A model generated the notes under the pieces. It was not told the DNA's origin. It did not search any database and was given only the letters and a program-made list of their open reading frames with translations. The translations under genes and the position numbers were made by a program. Source: Agreia sp. COWG (GTDB taxonomy: Bacteria; Actinomycetota; Actinomycetes; Actinomycetales; Microbacteriaceae). From it: 64,000 nucleotides of DNA. Of the stretch, positions 1 to 8,988 are shown piece after piece. The first letter of the stretch is position 1, and the number at the start of each line of letters is the position of its first letter. The DNA lies in NCBI RefSeq assembly GCF_904528075.1, contig NZ_LR882035.1, positions 186,001 to 250,000 of the forward strand. Reading direction: 5' to 3'.

Positions 1-1
1 C

Positions 2-2272
2 CCGAAGGAGTTCGACGTGGCGATCAGCTATCTCGTGCGCCGCCTCGAAGAGAACGCCAGCGATCAGAACTTCATGTCGAGCGTGTTCGAGATCGCGGGC
101 AGCGACTCCGCGTTCGAGCGTGAGAAGAACCGCTTCTTGGCGAGCGTCGACATGCTTGCGGCGCCCGGGGGCGAGAACGACGAGCCCTCGCCCAACCGCA
201 CGCAGAACCGGGCCGATGTGTCGACGCTGGCCCGGGCATCCGGCTTCACCAACACACCCGACACCGACCCGTCGCTCGCGGCGAACCGGGCGTGGGGGCG
301 GCGCATCCTGTCGCTGGTGAACCCGCAGAACACCCTCGGTGTCGACACGATCGCCGCCGCCCACATCGAGGATGCGCTCGCTCTCGACATCGTCGTCGAG
401 AAGGCGCACGCGGCCAGTGCCGAGTGGGGAGCCCGCACGGGAGTCGAGCGCGCAGCCGTTCTGCGTCGCGCGGCCCTGTCTCTCGAGGCGAACCGCGACC
501 GCCTGATCGAAGTCATGGCGGCCGAGACCGGCAAGACCATCGCCGAGGGCGACCCCGAGGTGAGTGAAGCGATCGACTTCGCGAACTACTACGCCGAGGG
601 CGCCGAAGATCTCGATCGAATCGAGGGTGCGCGGTTCACGCCGTCCCGACTCACGGTTGTCACCCCGCCGTGGAACTTCCCGGTGGCCATTCCCGCGGGC
701 TCGATGCTCGCGGCGCTCGCGGCCGGCAGCGCGGTGGTGATCAAGCCAGCCCCCCAGGCGCGACGCTCGGCCGGCGTGCTGCTCGAGGCGCTCTGGGAAT
801 CCGGTATCCCGCGCGATCTGCTCGCCCTCGTCGACATCGAGGAGGGCGCGCTCGGTCGCCAGCTCGTGTCGCACGAGCTCGTCGACCGGGTCATTCTGAC
901 GGGTGCCTACGAGACCGCGAAGCTGTTCCGCTCATGGCGGCGCGAGCTGCCGCTGCTGGCGGAGACCAGCGGCAAGAACGCCATCGTCGTCACCCCCAGC
1001 GCAGACCTCGACCTCGCCGTGGCCGACATCGTGAAGAGCGCGTTCGGCCACGCCGGGCAGAAGTGCTCGGCCGCCTCCCTCGTGATTCTGGTCGGCTCGG
1101 TCGCGCGCTCCGAGCGGTTCCACCGCCAACTCGTGGATGCCGTCAGCTCGCTGCGGGTCGGTTACGCGTCAGACCCGCTCACCGAGATGGGCCCGCTCAT
1201 CGAGCCGGCTTCGGGCAAACTGCTCGATGCGTTCTCGGTGCTCGGCGAGGGCGAGAAGTGGCTCGTGGAGCCGGTGCGGCGCAGCTCTGACGGTCGCCTC
1301 TGGACCCCGGGCGTGCGCGAGGGCGTGCAGCCCTCGTCGACGTTCCACACCACCGAGTACTTCGGCCCCGTTCTCGGCATCATGCACGCCACATCGCTCG
1401 AGCACGCCATCGAGCTGCAGAACGGCACAGACTACGGACTCACGGCGGGCCTCCACTCGCTCGACGAGGCCGAGATCGAGCAGTGGCTGGCCACGGTCGA
1501 GGCCGGCAACCTCTACGTGAACCGCGGCATCACGGGCGCGATCGTCGAGCGCCAGCCGTTCGGCGGCTGGAAGCGCTCGGCGGTGGGCGCGGGTGCCAAG
1601 GCCGGCGGCCCGAACTACCTGATGCACCTCGGCACCTGGGCCACCGACGCCGGCGAGCCCAGCCAGAACCTGAGCAACGCCGGATTCGACGGCCGCGTGG
1701 GTGCGCTCCTCGACTCCGCGCAGCCCGGCCTCGACTGGACCCACTTCGACATCGCCCGGCGCGGTGCCAAGAGCGACGCCGTGGCGTGGGCGGGGCACTT
1801 CGCCCCCGTCGACCGGTCGGCCCTCGGAGTGGAGCGCAACATTCTGCGCTACCGCCCGGTGCCCACAACGGTGCGCCTCAGCGAGAACGCTCGACTGCAC
1901 GAGCTGCTGCGCGTGCTCTCGGCGGCCACGCTCGTGCGTTCGAAGGTCACGGTCTCGTCGGCGCACAAGCTGCCGAGGCCCATGCGCGCCCTGCTCAAGG
2001 AGTGGGGCGTGAAGGTGTTCATCGAAGATGACGCCACGTGGCTCACGCGGGTGACGGCCGCCGAGGTGGCGACCCCGCGCATCCGGCTGATCGGCGGGTC
2101 GGCGATTGCCCTGGCCGAGGCTCTGGGTGACGAGCCGGATGTCGCGGTGTACGCCGGCGAGGTCACCCGCGCCGGCCGCGTCGAGCTACTGAGCTTCGTA
2201 AGGGAGCAGGCCATCTCGATGACGAACCACCGCTTCGGAAACCCCACCTCCCTGGCCGAGGGACTGCTCTAG
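2..2272 (+). CDS. putA: PutA, C-terminal part (glutamate-semialdehyde dehydrogenase), 5' end outside window
   Basis: The reading frame is already open at base 2, so the gene begins upstream; the GTG at 17 is internal. About 755 residues are visible and belong to the aldehyde dehydrogenase half of a bifunctional proline dehydrogenase/L-glutamate gamma-semialdehyde dehydrogenase, which oxidises proline to glutamate. The cofactor-binding region is seen around 'IPAGSMLAALAAGSAVVIKP' and the catalytic cysteine in 'GQKCSAAS' (codon 1064-1066), followed by the 'EYFGPVLGIM' and 'QPFGGWKRSAVG' signatures. About 200 residues after the dehydrogenase domain form the usual C-terminal extension of long PutA proteins. 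The gene converges on the helicase gene, with a palindromic element between them. Confidence 0.93.
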   Translation, partial: PKEFDVAISYLVRRLEENASDQNFMSSVFEIAGSDSAFEREKNRFLASVDMLAAPGGENDEPSPNRTQNRADVSTLARASGFTNTPDTDPSLAANRAWGRRILSLVNPQNTLGVDTIAAAHIEDALALDIVVEKAHAASAEWGARTGVERAAVLRRAALSLEANRDRLIEVMAAETGKTIAEGDPEVSEAIDFANYYAEGAEDLDRIEGARFTPSRLTVVTPPWNFPVAIPAGSMLAALAAGSAVVIKPAPQARRSAGVLLEALWESGIPRDLLALVDIEEGALGRQLVSHELVDRVILTGAYETAKLFRSWRRELPLLAETSGKNAIVVTPSADLDLAVADIVKSAFGHAGQKCSAASLVILVGSVARSERFHRQLVDAVSSLRVGYASDPLTEMGPLIEPASGKLLDAFSVLGEGEKWLVEPVRRSSDGRLWTPGVREGVQPSSTFHTTEYFGPVLGIMHATSLEHAIELQNGTDYGLTAGLHSLDEAEIEQWLATVEAGNLYVNRGITGAIVERQPFGGWKRSAVGAGAKAGGPNYLMHLGTWATDAGEPSQNLSNAGFDGRVGALLDSAQPGLDWTHFDIARRGAKSDAVAWAGHFAPVDRSALGVERNILRYRPVPTTVRLSENARLHELLRVLSAATLVRSKVTVSSAHKLPRPMRALLKEWGVKVFIEDDATWLTRVTAAEVATPRIRLIGGSAIALAEALGDEPDVAVYAGEVTRAGRVELLSFVREQAISMTNHRFGNPTSLAEGLL

Positions 2273-2283
2273 CGGCGTCGCTC

Positions 2284-2340
2284 ATTCAGGAGGAGAGCGT
2301 CGCCGACGCCATAGTGGCGACGGCTGGGCTCTCCTCCTGA
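2284..2340. repeat. 57-bp palindromic repeat, family 1 copy A (probable bidirectional terminator)
   Basis: A 13-base outer stem (TCAGGAGGAGAGC / GCTCTCCTCCTGA) encloses a 6-base inner stem (GTCGCC / GGCGAC). The element lies between two convergent genes. A copy with 55 of 57 identical bases lies at 39424-39480, also between convergent genes. The structure fits a bidirectional terminator, but duplication of the whole 57 bases suggests a REP-like dispersed repeat. Confidence 0.85.
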
Positions 2341-2345
2341 ATTGG

Positions 2346-5300
2346 CTACGCCACCAGTACCAGCCGAGTGCCCTCGAGGCGCACGCGGTTCTCGTCGATA
2401 GCCAGCGTGAGGCCGCGCTCCATCGAGAGGCGCGTCGATTCGGTGAGCCTGGCGTAGCCCAGTACCCGCGCGGTCTCGCGCAGCAGCTCGTCGGGGTCGA
2501 AGCTCAGCGATTCGGCGAGCAGCAGCTCCATCGTGTTGGCGATCTCCTGCGGACTGACGTCGGTCACCGGGCGGGCTGCGGTCGAGGGGGAGCGGCGGGC
2601 TCCGCGCCAGGTTGCGGCATCGAGGGCCGAGGGCCACGCGAAGTCGTCGGGTGACACCTCGAAGGCCGCGCGTACCGTCGAGTGCAGAAGCTCGCGCTTG
2701 GCGTCACCGACGCGGCTGTGGCCGAAGCGCTTGGTGAGGATCGCAACGAGGCGGTCGACCGGAATCGGCCCCTCGATGTCGAGGACCACTGTCGCCTCGG
2801 CGACGATGCTGGCGGCGGCCTCGTCGCCGTCGAGCTGGGACTGCTCGTGGATCGCGCTCTCGTCGGCCTGCTCGAAGAGCGGAAGCTCCCGGGCCAGAAC
2901 CTGTGCGTGCTCGTCTTCTGCCGATGCCGATGCCGACGTGGGTGTCGATGCGCGCGCGGCGGCCGGCATGGTCGCGGCCTCCGGCTCACGCCGCCGCGCG
3001 GTGGCCGGATGCTCGACCGCCTCGGTGATGCGCGCCAGCAGCCCCTGTCGATCACGAAGCCACGCCGGAAGCCACGCCCGCACGACCGCTGGCCACGACA
3101 TGAGGTCGACCAGCAGGTTCGGTGCCCCGTCACGGTCGGAGACGGTGGGGCGCGATGCCCAGCCCGGACCGTCGACCATCACGGCGACCGCCCACGATGC
3201 CTGGCCGCGCTTTTTCACGGCGAGATCCACGGTGAAGGCAGAGAGGCCCACGGTCGTCTCGACCTCGAGGCCGCGCTCGCGCAGGGCGGCAGCGATCTCG
3301 TCGACGAAACGTCCACGGTTGCCGGCCACGGCATCCGGAGCGCCCGAGCCCGAGCCTGAGTCGCTCGGTACGAGGCGCAGCGGTGCAGCGCCCTGCAGTG
3401 CATGCACGCTGCGCGTCGCAGCGAACTCGAGGTAGTTCTTGAGATCGGTGATGCCCTGCGCGCGTGAGCGGGTGAGCTGAATGTCGGAAGGGTCGAACGA
3501 GCTGAACAGCACGACCTGGCGCTTGGCCCGGGTGACGGCGACATTGAGTCGGCGCTCGCCGCCGGCCAGGTTGAGCGGTCCGAAGTTGAGAGGCAGCGTG
3601 CCGGTGGCCGGGTCCTTCGAGAAGGCCAGTGAGAACAAGATGGTGTCGCGCTCGTCGCCCTGCACATTCTCGAGGTTCTTCACGAAGAGCTCCGAGCCGG
3701 GGGCCGCGAGCAGGGCCTTCTGCACGACCGGATCGGTGCTGTCTTCGAGCTTGTCGAGAATGAGGTCGCGCTGCTGCACGTTGAAACACACGACGCCGAG
3801 CGACTCGCCCCGGGTGAGGGGGGATCTCAGCCGCGAGACGATCTCGTCGACGATGGCCTGCGCCTCGACCTCGTTGGTGCGAGAGCGGCCGCGATCGAAG
3901 ACCCCGTCGACGCGGCGCCAGCTGAGCCCGGTGCCCGGCGTGCCCGCCGCCGCTGGTGAGTTGCTCTGGCTCGACGAACTCGTGGGCGACGGCAGGCTCA
4001 CCAGCTTGTTGCCGTAGTACGTGGCGTTCGAGAACGCGATGAGACTCTCGTCTTGGCTGCGGTAGTGCCAGTTGAGCCACAGCTGCGGCAGGCCGGACTC
4101 CACGGCCTCGGTGAGGATCGACTCCAGGTCTTCGACCACCAGCGGCTCGTCGCGCCCTGGGGCGGGGGTGTCCGCGCCGGTCGCATCCACCTGCATGATG
4201 TTGGTCGGCGGCATCTGCTTCGAATCGCCCACCACGATCACGGCCTTGCCGCGGCCCATGGCACCGATCGACTGCGGCACGCGAATCTGCGAGGCCTCGT
4301 CGAAGATCACCAGGTCGAAGGTGATGCTGTCGGGGTCGAGGAAGTGCGCCACCGATCCGGGGCTCATCAAGAACACCGGCGTGATCGACGTGAGCGCCCG
4401 CGGGTAACGCCGCGCCACCTCGCGAAAGGCCAGGCCGCCTCGCTTACGCTCGATCTGCCTGGCCAGCTCGGCGACCTCGCCGCGCAGCTCGTCGGCGTCG
4501 AAGGGTCGCTTCGACAGCAGCTCCGAGGCCACCTCGCTCGTCAGCTGTGAGCGCACGAGGGCACCCTGCTCGCGGTAGGCGCTGACACTGCGGTCCTGCG
4601 CGTCTCCGTCGAAGGTGTCGAGCTGCCCGGCGTCGAGCCGCTCGTCGAGCGAGGCGCTGGCCAGCCCGCGCAGCAGGGCCTCGGATGCGTGGCCCGGCGC
4701 GATCTGCCCGGTCGCCAGCTGCGTGCTGAAGCTCGCAAGCCCGGTCTCGCGAATGTGTTCGAGCTGGCGCCTCGTCTCGGTGAAGCGCTGCAGCTGCAGC
4801 AGGCCGGTGGCGCGCACGTCGATGAGCCAGGTGGTCTCGTCGCTCGTCCAGGCCGAGACCCAGTCGCGGCCGAGCGACCACTGGCGCACGGTGAGGCCGG
4901 TGCCTCCGATGGCACCGAGCCAGCGGTTCCAGCCGTCGTTGATGTCGCTGAGCTGCGCGGCGTCTGCCGGGCTCGGCTCGTCGGCGATCCAGCCCCAGGC
5001 GCGGGCGGTTCGCTTGGCGAGCCACACCGATCCGAGAGAGGTGCGCACGGCCGTGCCGAGTTCCTCGGGTGCATCGGGGCCGTATGGTGCCCAGCCCGTG
5101 GGCAGGACGAGACCCGCCAGCGAGGCGGCGCGGGCGATGAGCTCCTGCGCATCCTGCCGGGCGGCCTTGAGCGACTCGAGGAGCGGGGTGAACGCCTTGC
5201 CCGACGGGTCGACGCCGGAAGCGAGCAGGGGCCTCAGCGCCGAGCGGAGCGGCCGGCGGCGCAGCTCGGGCAGAAACCAGGCGCCGTCGAGCTTCGCGCT

Positions 5301-7298
5301 CTGCTCAGCCAGCTCGTCGAGCCGGTCGAATTCGATGGCCGCGGGGGTGGCCTTCTCGAGCGCGTCCGCGTGGCGCATGAGGTATTCCTCGACGTCGTCG
5401 CGCAGGGCGTCGGCGTTCTCGCGCCAGCTCGCCCGATCGATCGTCGGGAGAGCTTCGACCGGCGGCAGCAGGCCCCGTGATCTGGCGTCGAGCAGGCGGC
5501 CGGCCACGGGAAGTTCTGTTCCTGGGCGCAGATCTCCCAGCGCGGCGCGCGCAGACGGCGAGAGCGCGTCGAGGTGGGCGCGGGCGGAGGCGAGGTCGCG
5601 CAGCGAGTCGGTGACCGCGGCGGCCTGCAGCCAGGCGGCATCGGTCGCGCCGGCCACGAGCCATGGATGCCCCGGGCGCAGCCCGAAGCGTGCCGCCGCG
5701 TCGCTGAACTCCCGCGCCATGGCCGACACATCGGCACTCGGTGGGGTGCCCAGCCAGGCCGCAGGAATCGTGGCCGACGGGCCGTCGCCCAGCGTAGCAA
5801 GGGCATCGTAGGCAGACCACAGCGTGTAGCCGTGGGCGTTGGGCGCGTGCACGCGGGCCGGATGGCGCTCGAGCTCTGAGATAGCGGAGCGCAGCCGCGT
5901 GTTGGCGAGCGCCCAGGCGTGCTCGTCGCTCGCGACGCGCAAGCGCAGCGACGCGCGCAGCTGCTCGCGGATGGTGTTCATCGACTGCTTCGCTCCGTGC
6001 AGCTCGAGGCTGAACGCGCCGAGACCGATGGCGTCGAGTCGCCGTTTCACGACCTCGAGGGCCGCCTGCTTCTCGGCGACGAACAACACGGTCTTGCCCT
6101 CGGTGAGCGCGTGCGCGATGAGGTTGGTGATGGTCTGCGACTTGCCGGTTCCGGGAGGGCCTTCGAGCACGAAGGACTGCCCGCTCGTGGCCCGAACGAC
6201 GGCCGCCATCTGGGAGCCGTCCGCCGCGATCGGCAGACGCAGTGCCGCCTCGTCTACGACGGGAACCGCATCGCCGTCGGGCTGCACGAATGTCTCGCCC
6301 GGTCGCTCGACCAGGTGGCGCACGACGCCGTTCGACAGCAGCGAGCGCCAGTTGCTGTCGATGTCCTTCCAGATCTGAAAGGTCGAGAAGCGCAGAATCG
6401 CGAGGCTCACGCTCTCCTCGACCCGATACGGCAGCTCGGCCTCGGCCAGCTGGCGCCGGATACCGGCGAAAACCGCCTCGATCGCCAGCCCGCTGTCGTC
6501 GATGGCTGGCTCGCTGAGCTCCGTCAGCGACAGGCCCTGGGTGGTCTCGAACCACTGCAGCAGGCAGAGGTTCGGCTGGGCGAGGTCATCGCCCTCGGCC
6601 GCCAAGAAATAGGGGGTGAACGACAGGCCGCCGGTGAGCCGCACCGGCAACAGGAACAGGGGAGCGCGGGCCTCGCGCCCATCCGGTCGGGTGTGCACGA
6701 GCGTGCCCAGCGTGAGGTACAGGTAGTTGCTACCGGTCTCCTGCTCGAGCGACTCGGCCTCGCGCTTCATGGCCCGCAGTTGCTTGCGGTGTTTTTCGTC
6801 TTCGAGCTGAGAGAAGAGGGTGCGCGAGGTGCGAAAGACGGCGCTGAGCTCGTCGTGGGCCAGCGGCGTATCGGTATCGATGCCGTCGACCCGCTTGCGG
6901 CCGGATGCGTCGAGTCCGCTCGACAGGCGCAGCTTTCGGGCGGCGTGAACCGCGTCGTCGATCGAGGGGAGCAGCCCCGGTGGCACGACGAGATCGAGCA
7001 CCTTCTGCGTGCGCGGCATGTTGAGCAGCGGGTTGCGCAGCGTGAGGTCGAGCAGGTCGCGCTTCCAGTTGCGCACGCGGGCGGGGGAGTCGTCGAGGCG
7101 CTCGAGCCGCTCGAGCACGAGGGCGTCTTCGGGTGTGAGGGGCGCATCGACGGGGGAGTCGACCGGTGCGTCGACCGGTGCGTCGACGACCGCATCGGCT
7201 GGAGCGTCGGCGGGTGCGTCCACACGCCCGTCGATCGGCGCTGCGTGGCGTGGCGGCCGCGGGCCCGAAACGGCGCCCTCGTCGGTGATGTTGTCCAT
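2346..7298 (-). CDS. DUF4011 / superfamily I helicase / MTES_1575-type nuclease / DUF3320 protein
   Basis: This 1,650-residue protein has the order: Asp/Ala/Pro-Val repeat tail (about residues 20-55), DUF4011-like region (from 'RNWKRDLLDLTLRNPLLNM'), Walker A 'GPPGTGKS' near residue 380, Walker B 'DEASQ' near 1000, 'GDSKQMPP', 'NWHYRSQ' near 1078, 'VTRAKR' near 1256, a restriction-endonuclease fold (about 1330-1430, 'FTVDLAVKK' then 'VAVMVDG') and a DUF3320-like C-terminus. Such DNA/RNA helicase-nuclease fusions have been linked to phage defence as stand-alone genes; that role here is inference. The ATG at 7298 is chosen because GGGGGAG precedes it and the frame upstream reads only the complement of the oxidoreductase gene. 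A usual nuclease Glu is not obvious ('MVDG'). Confidence 0.87.
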   Translation of the reverse strand: MDNITDEGAVSGPRPPRHAAPIDGRVDAPADAPADAVVDAPVDAPVDSPVDAPLTPEDALVLERLERLDDSPARVRNWKRDLLDLTLRNPLLNMPRTQKVLDLVVPPGLLPSIDDAVHAARKLRLSSGLDASGRKRVDGIDTDTPLAHDELSAVFRTSRTLFSQLEDEKHRKQLRAMKREAESLEQETGSNYLYLTLGTLVHTRPDGREARAPLFLLPVRLTGGLSFTPYFLAAEGDDLAQPNLCLLQWFETTQGLSLTELSEPAIDDSGLAIEAVFAGIRRQLAEAELPYRVEESVSLAILRFSTFQIWKDIDSNWRSLLSNGVVRHLVERPGETFVQPDGDAVPVVDEAALRLPIAADGSQMAAVVRATSGQSFVLEGPPGTGKSQTITNLIAHALTEGKTVLFVAEKQAALEVVKRRLDAIGLGAFSLELHGAKQSMNTIREQLRASLRLRVASDEHAWALANTRLRSAISELERHPARVHAPNAHGYTLWSAYDALATLGDGPSATIPAAWLGTPPSADVSAMAREFSDAAARFGLRPGHPWLVAGATDAAWLQAAAVTDSLRDLASARAHLDALSPSARAALGDLRPGTELPVAGRLLDARSRGLLPPVEALPTIDRASWRENADALRDDVEEYLMRHADALEKATPAAIEFDRLDELAEQSAKLDGAWFLPELRRRPLRSALRPLLASGVDPSGKAFTPLLESLKAARQDAQELIARAASLAGLVLPTGWAPYGPDAPEELGTAVRTSLGSVWLAKRTARAWGWIADEPSPADAAQLSDINDGWNRWLGAIGGTGLTVRQWSLGRDWVSAWTSDETTWLIDVRATGLLQLQRFTETRRQLEHIRETGLASFSTQLATGQIAPGHASEALLRGLASASLDERLDAGQLDTFDGDAQDRSVSAYREQGALVRSQLTSEVASELLSKRPFDADELRGEVAELARQIERKRGGLAFREVARRYPRALTSITPVFLMSPGSVAHFLDPDSITFDLVIFDEASQIRVPQSIGAMGRGKAVIVVGDSKQMPPTNIMQVDATGADTPAPGRDEPLVVEDLESILTEAVESGLPQLWLNWHYRSQDESLIAFSNATYYGNKLVSLPSPTSSSSQSNSPAAAGTPGTGLSWRRVDGVFDRGRSRTNEVEAQAIVDEIVSRLRSPLTRGESLGVVCFNVQQRDLILDKLEDSTDPVVQKALLAAPGSELFVKNLENVQGDERDTILFSLAFSKDPATGTLPLNFGPLNLAGGERRLNVAVTRAKRQVVLFSSFDPSDIQLTRSRAQGITDLKNYLEFAATRSVHALQGAAPLRLVPSDSGSGSGAPDAVAGNRGRFVDEIAAALRERGLEVETTVGLSAFTVDLAVKKRGQASWAVAVMVDGPGWASRPTVSDRDGAPNLLVDLMSWPAVVRAWLPAWLRDRQGLLARITEAVEHPATARRREPEAATMPAAARASTPTSASASAEDEHAQVLARELPLFEQADESAIHEQSQLDGDEAAASIVAEATVVLDIEGPIPVDRLVAILTKRFGHSRVGDAKRELLHSTVRAAFEVSPDDFAWPSALDAATWRGARRSPSTAARPVTDVSPQEIANTMELLLAESLSFDPDELLRETARVLGYARLTESTRLSMERGLTLAIDENRVRLEGTRLVLVA

Positions 7299-7399
7299 GG
7301 TGCTTTCTCCCCCTTCGACCAGTGTCGCCTCTGGTGCGGGTGGGGCAGATGTGCCGAGCCGTGCTCGGTCGAAATGCGTGCTCGTTGCGTTGGGTTCGG

Positions 7400-8386
7400 C
7401 TACGCCAGGGCGTCGTGCACGTCGCGGGCCTTGACGCTGCGATAGGTCGAGACCGGGTCGGTGCCGAGAACGATCTTGCCCCTCGAATGCAGCTTCTGCA
7501 GATCGGCGTACGCGAGCACGACGTCGTCGAGCGGATAGAAGCCGGAGACGAGCAGGCTGAAGGTGTGCTCGGCCGCGAGCTTCACGATGGCCTCGAGCTG
7601 CTGCGTGCCGTGGGCGACCGAGTCGACGTCGTCTTGGAGCAGCTTCAGCTCGGTGTCGCGGCGATCCTCGCTCGAGCGGTACTTCGACGCCGGCACGCCC
7701 AGCTCGGTCGCCAGCTCCTGGCCGTCTTGGCCGAAGTTGTCGATGAAGGCGGTCACCGGCTTGCCCTTGCTGGCCGCCCGGATGCGCTCTTCGATGGCGG
7801 GGCCGTACTTCACCGGGGTGATGCCGATCTGCCGCAGGTAGTCGAAGTTGCGGTCGCCGCACGTTCCGATCACGTGGGCACCCCGGAACCGGGCGATCTG
7901 CGATTCGATGCTCCCCACCGCACCGGCGGCGGCCGAGATCACCACGGTGTCGTCCTTATCGATCCGGAGTTCGTCGAGAATGTCGAGCGCGGTCACGCCC
8001 GACAGGTAGAGCCCGCCCGCCATCTCCCATTCGAGCGTGCGCGGCTTCTTGACCAGTGCGTCGGCGGAGACGGTGAGGTAGGTGGCGTGCGCTCCCGAAC
8101 GCACGTGACCGACGACCTCGGTGCCCTTCGGGATGCTCGAGTCGGCCGACGCCACGACGATGCCGGCGAAGTCGCTGCCCGACGAGCGAGGGAACGGCTC
8201 GTCTTCTCTCGACGCCTCTTCGCCGCAGCGGATGAACGTCTCGATGTGATTGATGCCTGCCGAGACGACCTTGACGGTGACCTCTCCGGGCTCCGGCTGT
8301 CGCAGCGGCTTGGTTCGTACGACGAGCACGTCGGCGTCGCCGACCTGGTCGTACTCAACGACTCTGGTTACATCCGGGCTTCTCAT
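7400..8386 (-). CDS. Quinone oxidoreductase-like MDR family NADP-dependent oxidoreductase
   Basis: A zinc-free medium-chain dehydrogenase/reductase of 328 residues. It has the N-terminal GroES-like fold ('GEVTVKVVSAGINHIETFIRCG', 'SGSDFAGIV') and the Rossmann segment 'AAAGAVGSIESQIARFRGA'. No structural or catalytic zinc cysteines are seen, as expected for quinone reductases. The start at 8386 is preferred because family members begin just before 'VVEYDQVGDADVL' and GAGG lies 8 bases upstream; an in-frame ATG at 8416 with GGGAG is a real alternative. The gene lies about 90 bases downstream of the merR gene on the same strand, so the regulator may control it. The helicase gene follows after 101 bases. 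Confidence 0.88.
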   Translation of the reverse strand: MRSPDVTRVVEYDQVGDADVLVVRTKPLRQPEPGEVTVKVVSAGINHIETFIRCGEEASREDEPFPRSSGSDFAGIVVASADSSIPKGTEVVGHVRSGAHATYLTVSADALVKKPRTLEWEMAGGLYLSGVTALDILDELRIDKDDTVVISAAAGAVGSIESQIARFRGAHVIGTCGDRNFDYLRQIGITPVKYGPAIEERIRAASKGKPVTAFIDNFGQDGQELATELGVPASKYRSSEDRRDTELKLLQDDVDSVAHGTQQLEAIVKLAAEHTFSLLVSGFYPLDDVVLAYADLQKLHSRGKIVLGTDPVSTYRSVKARDVHDALA

Positions 8387-8474
8387 TCTGAGTACCTCGA
8401 TCCACTTCATCGTCATCGGACTCCCGAAGGGTGCCCGCCTGCACTGTCGATTATGCGCGGGATGCGGCCGAATG

Positions 8475-8879
8475 TCAGCGCTGGCGCAGCAGCTCGAGAA
8501 ACTCGTCGGCCATGTCGAGCTGCTTCTTGAGCTTCTGCCGCTGCACCGTGGCCTGCTCGATGAAGCCGGCGAGCTGCTGGCGCGCCGCTGGCTCGTCGCC
8601 GCGTTCGAGACTGCTCTGTTCGAGACTGCCCCGCTCGAGAACGTCGATGAGGCGCAGCAGCTCGGTCATCTCGTCGAGCGAGAAGCCGAGCGGCTTCATG
8701 CGCCGGATGAGCATGAGTCGCGAGAAATCCCGCTCCGTGTAGAGCCGGAATCCGCCCTCGGAGCGGCCGGAGGGCTTGAGCAGCCCCACCTCGTCGTAGT
8801 GCCGGATGGTGCGGAGGCTGAGCTCGGTGCGGTCGGCCAGCTCTCCGATGTGCATCATCGGTGCGGTCTCTGGCTCCAC
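8475..8879 (-). CDS. MerR family transcriptional regulator
   Basis: A 134-residue protein with an N-terminal winged helix-turn-helix ('MHIGELADRTELSLRTIRHYDEVGLLKP', then 'GGFRLYTERDFSRLMLI'), followed by the antiparallel coiled-coil dimer helix ('ARQQLAGFIEQATVQRQKLKKQL'). There are no conserved metal cysteines, so it is more likely a small-molecule or redox responder than a metal sensor. The GTG start at 8879 has AGGAG five bases upstream; the TTG at 8897 would fall inside the palindrome, and an ATG further in ('MMHIGEL') is another option. It is transcribed away from sulP and toward the oxidoreductase. Confidence 0.85.
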   Translation of the reverse strand: MEPETAPMMHIGELADRTELSLRTIRHYDEVGLLKPSGRSEGGFRLYTERDFSRLMLIRRMKPLGFSLDEMTELLRLIDVLERGSLEQSSLERGDEPAARQQLAGFIEQATVQRQKLKKQLDMADEFLELLRQR

Positions 8880-8896
8880 GTCATCTCCTGAACTCA

Positions 8897-8912
8897 ACCC
8901 TTACGTTAGGGT
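8897..8912. promoter_or_regulatory. Candidate MerR operator in divergent promoter region
   Basis: ACCCTTACGTTAGGGT is a 16-base inverted repeat (14 of 16 positions symmetric) just upstream of the merR start and in front of the divergent sulP gene. MerR proteins typically bind such symmetric sites between -35 and -10. Binding by the neighbouring MerR is inference. Confidence 0.5.
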
Positions 8913-8988
8913 AGATTTAATGCGTTCGCCGGTCGCCAGCGAGACGCCCACACACTTTCTTCCATTCTCCGACCAATTGGAGTCGCTT

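Noticed and set aside
5919..7445. Long open frame on the plus strand opposite the helicase gene
   Set aside because: Composition is that of an antisense frame in GC-rich DNA and no domain is seen; the minus-strand gene has clear helicase motifs.
7299..7862. Upstream extension of the helicase frame by 188 codons
   Set aside because: It is the complement-frame shadow of the oxidoreductase gene; the ATG at 7298 has its own ribosome site and the domain order starts after it.
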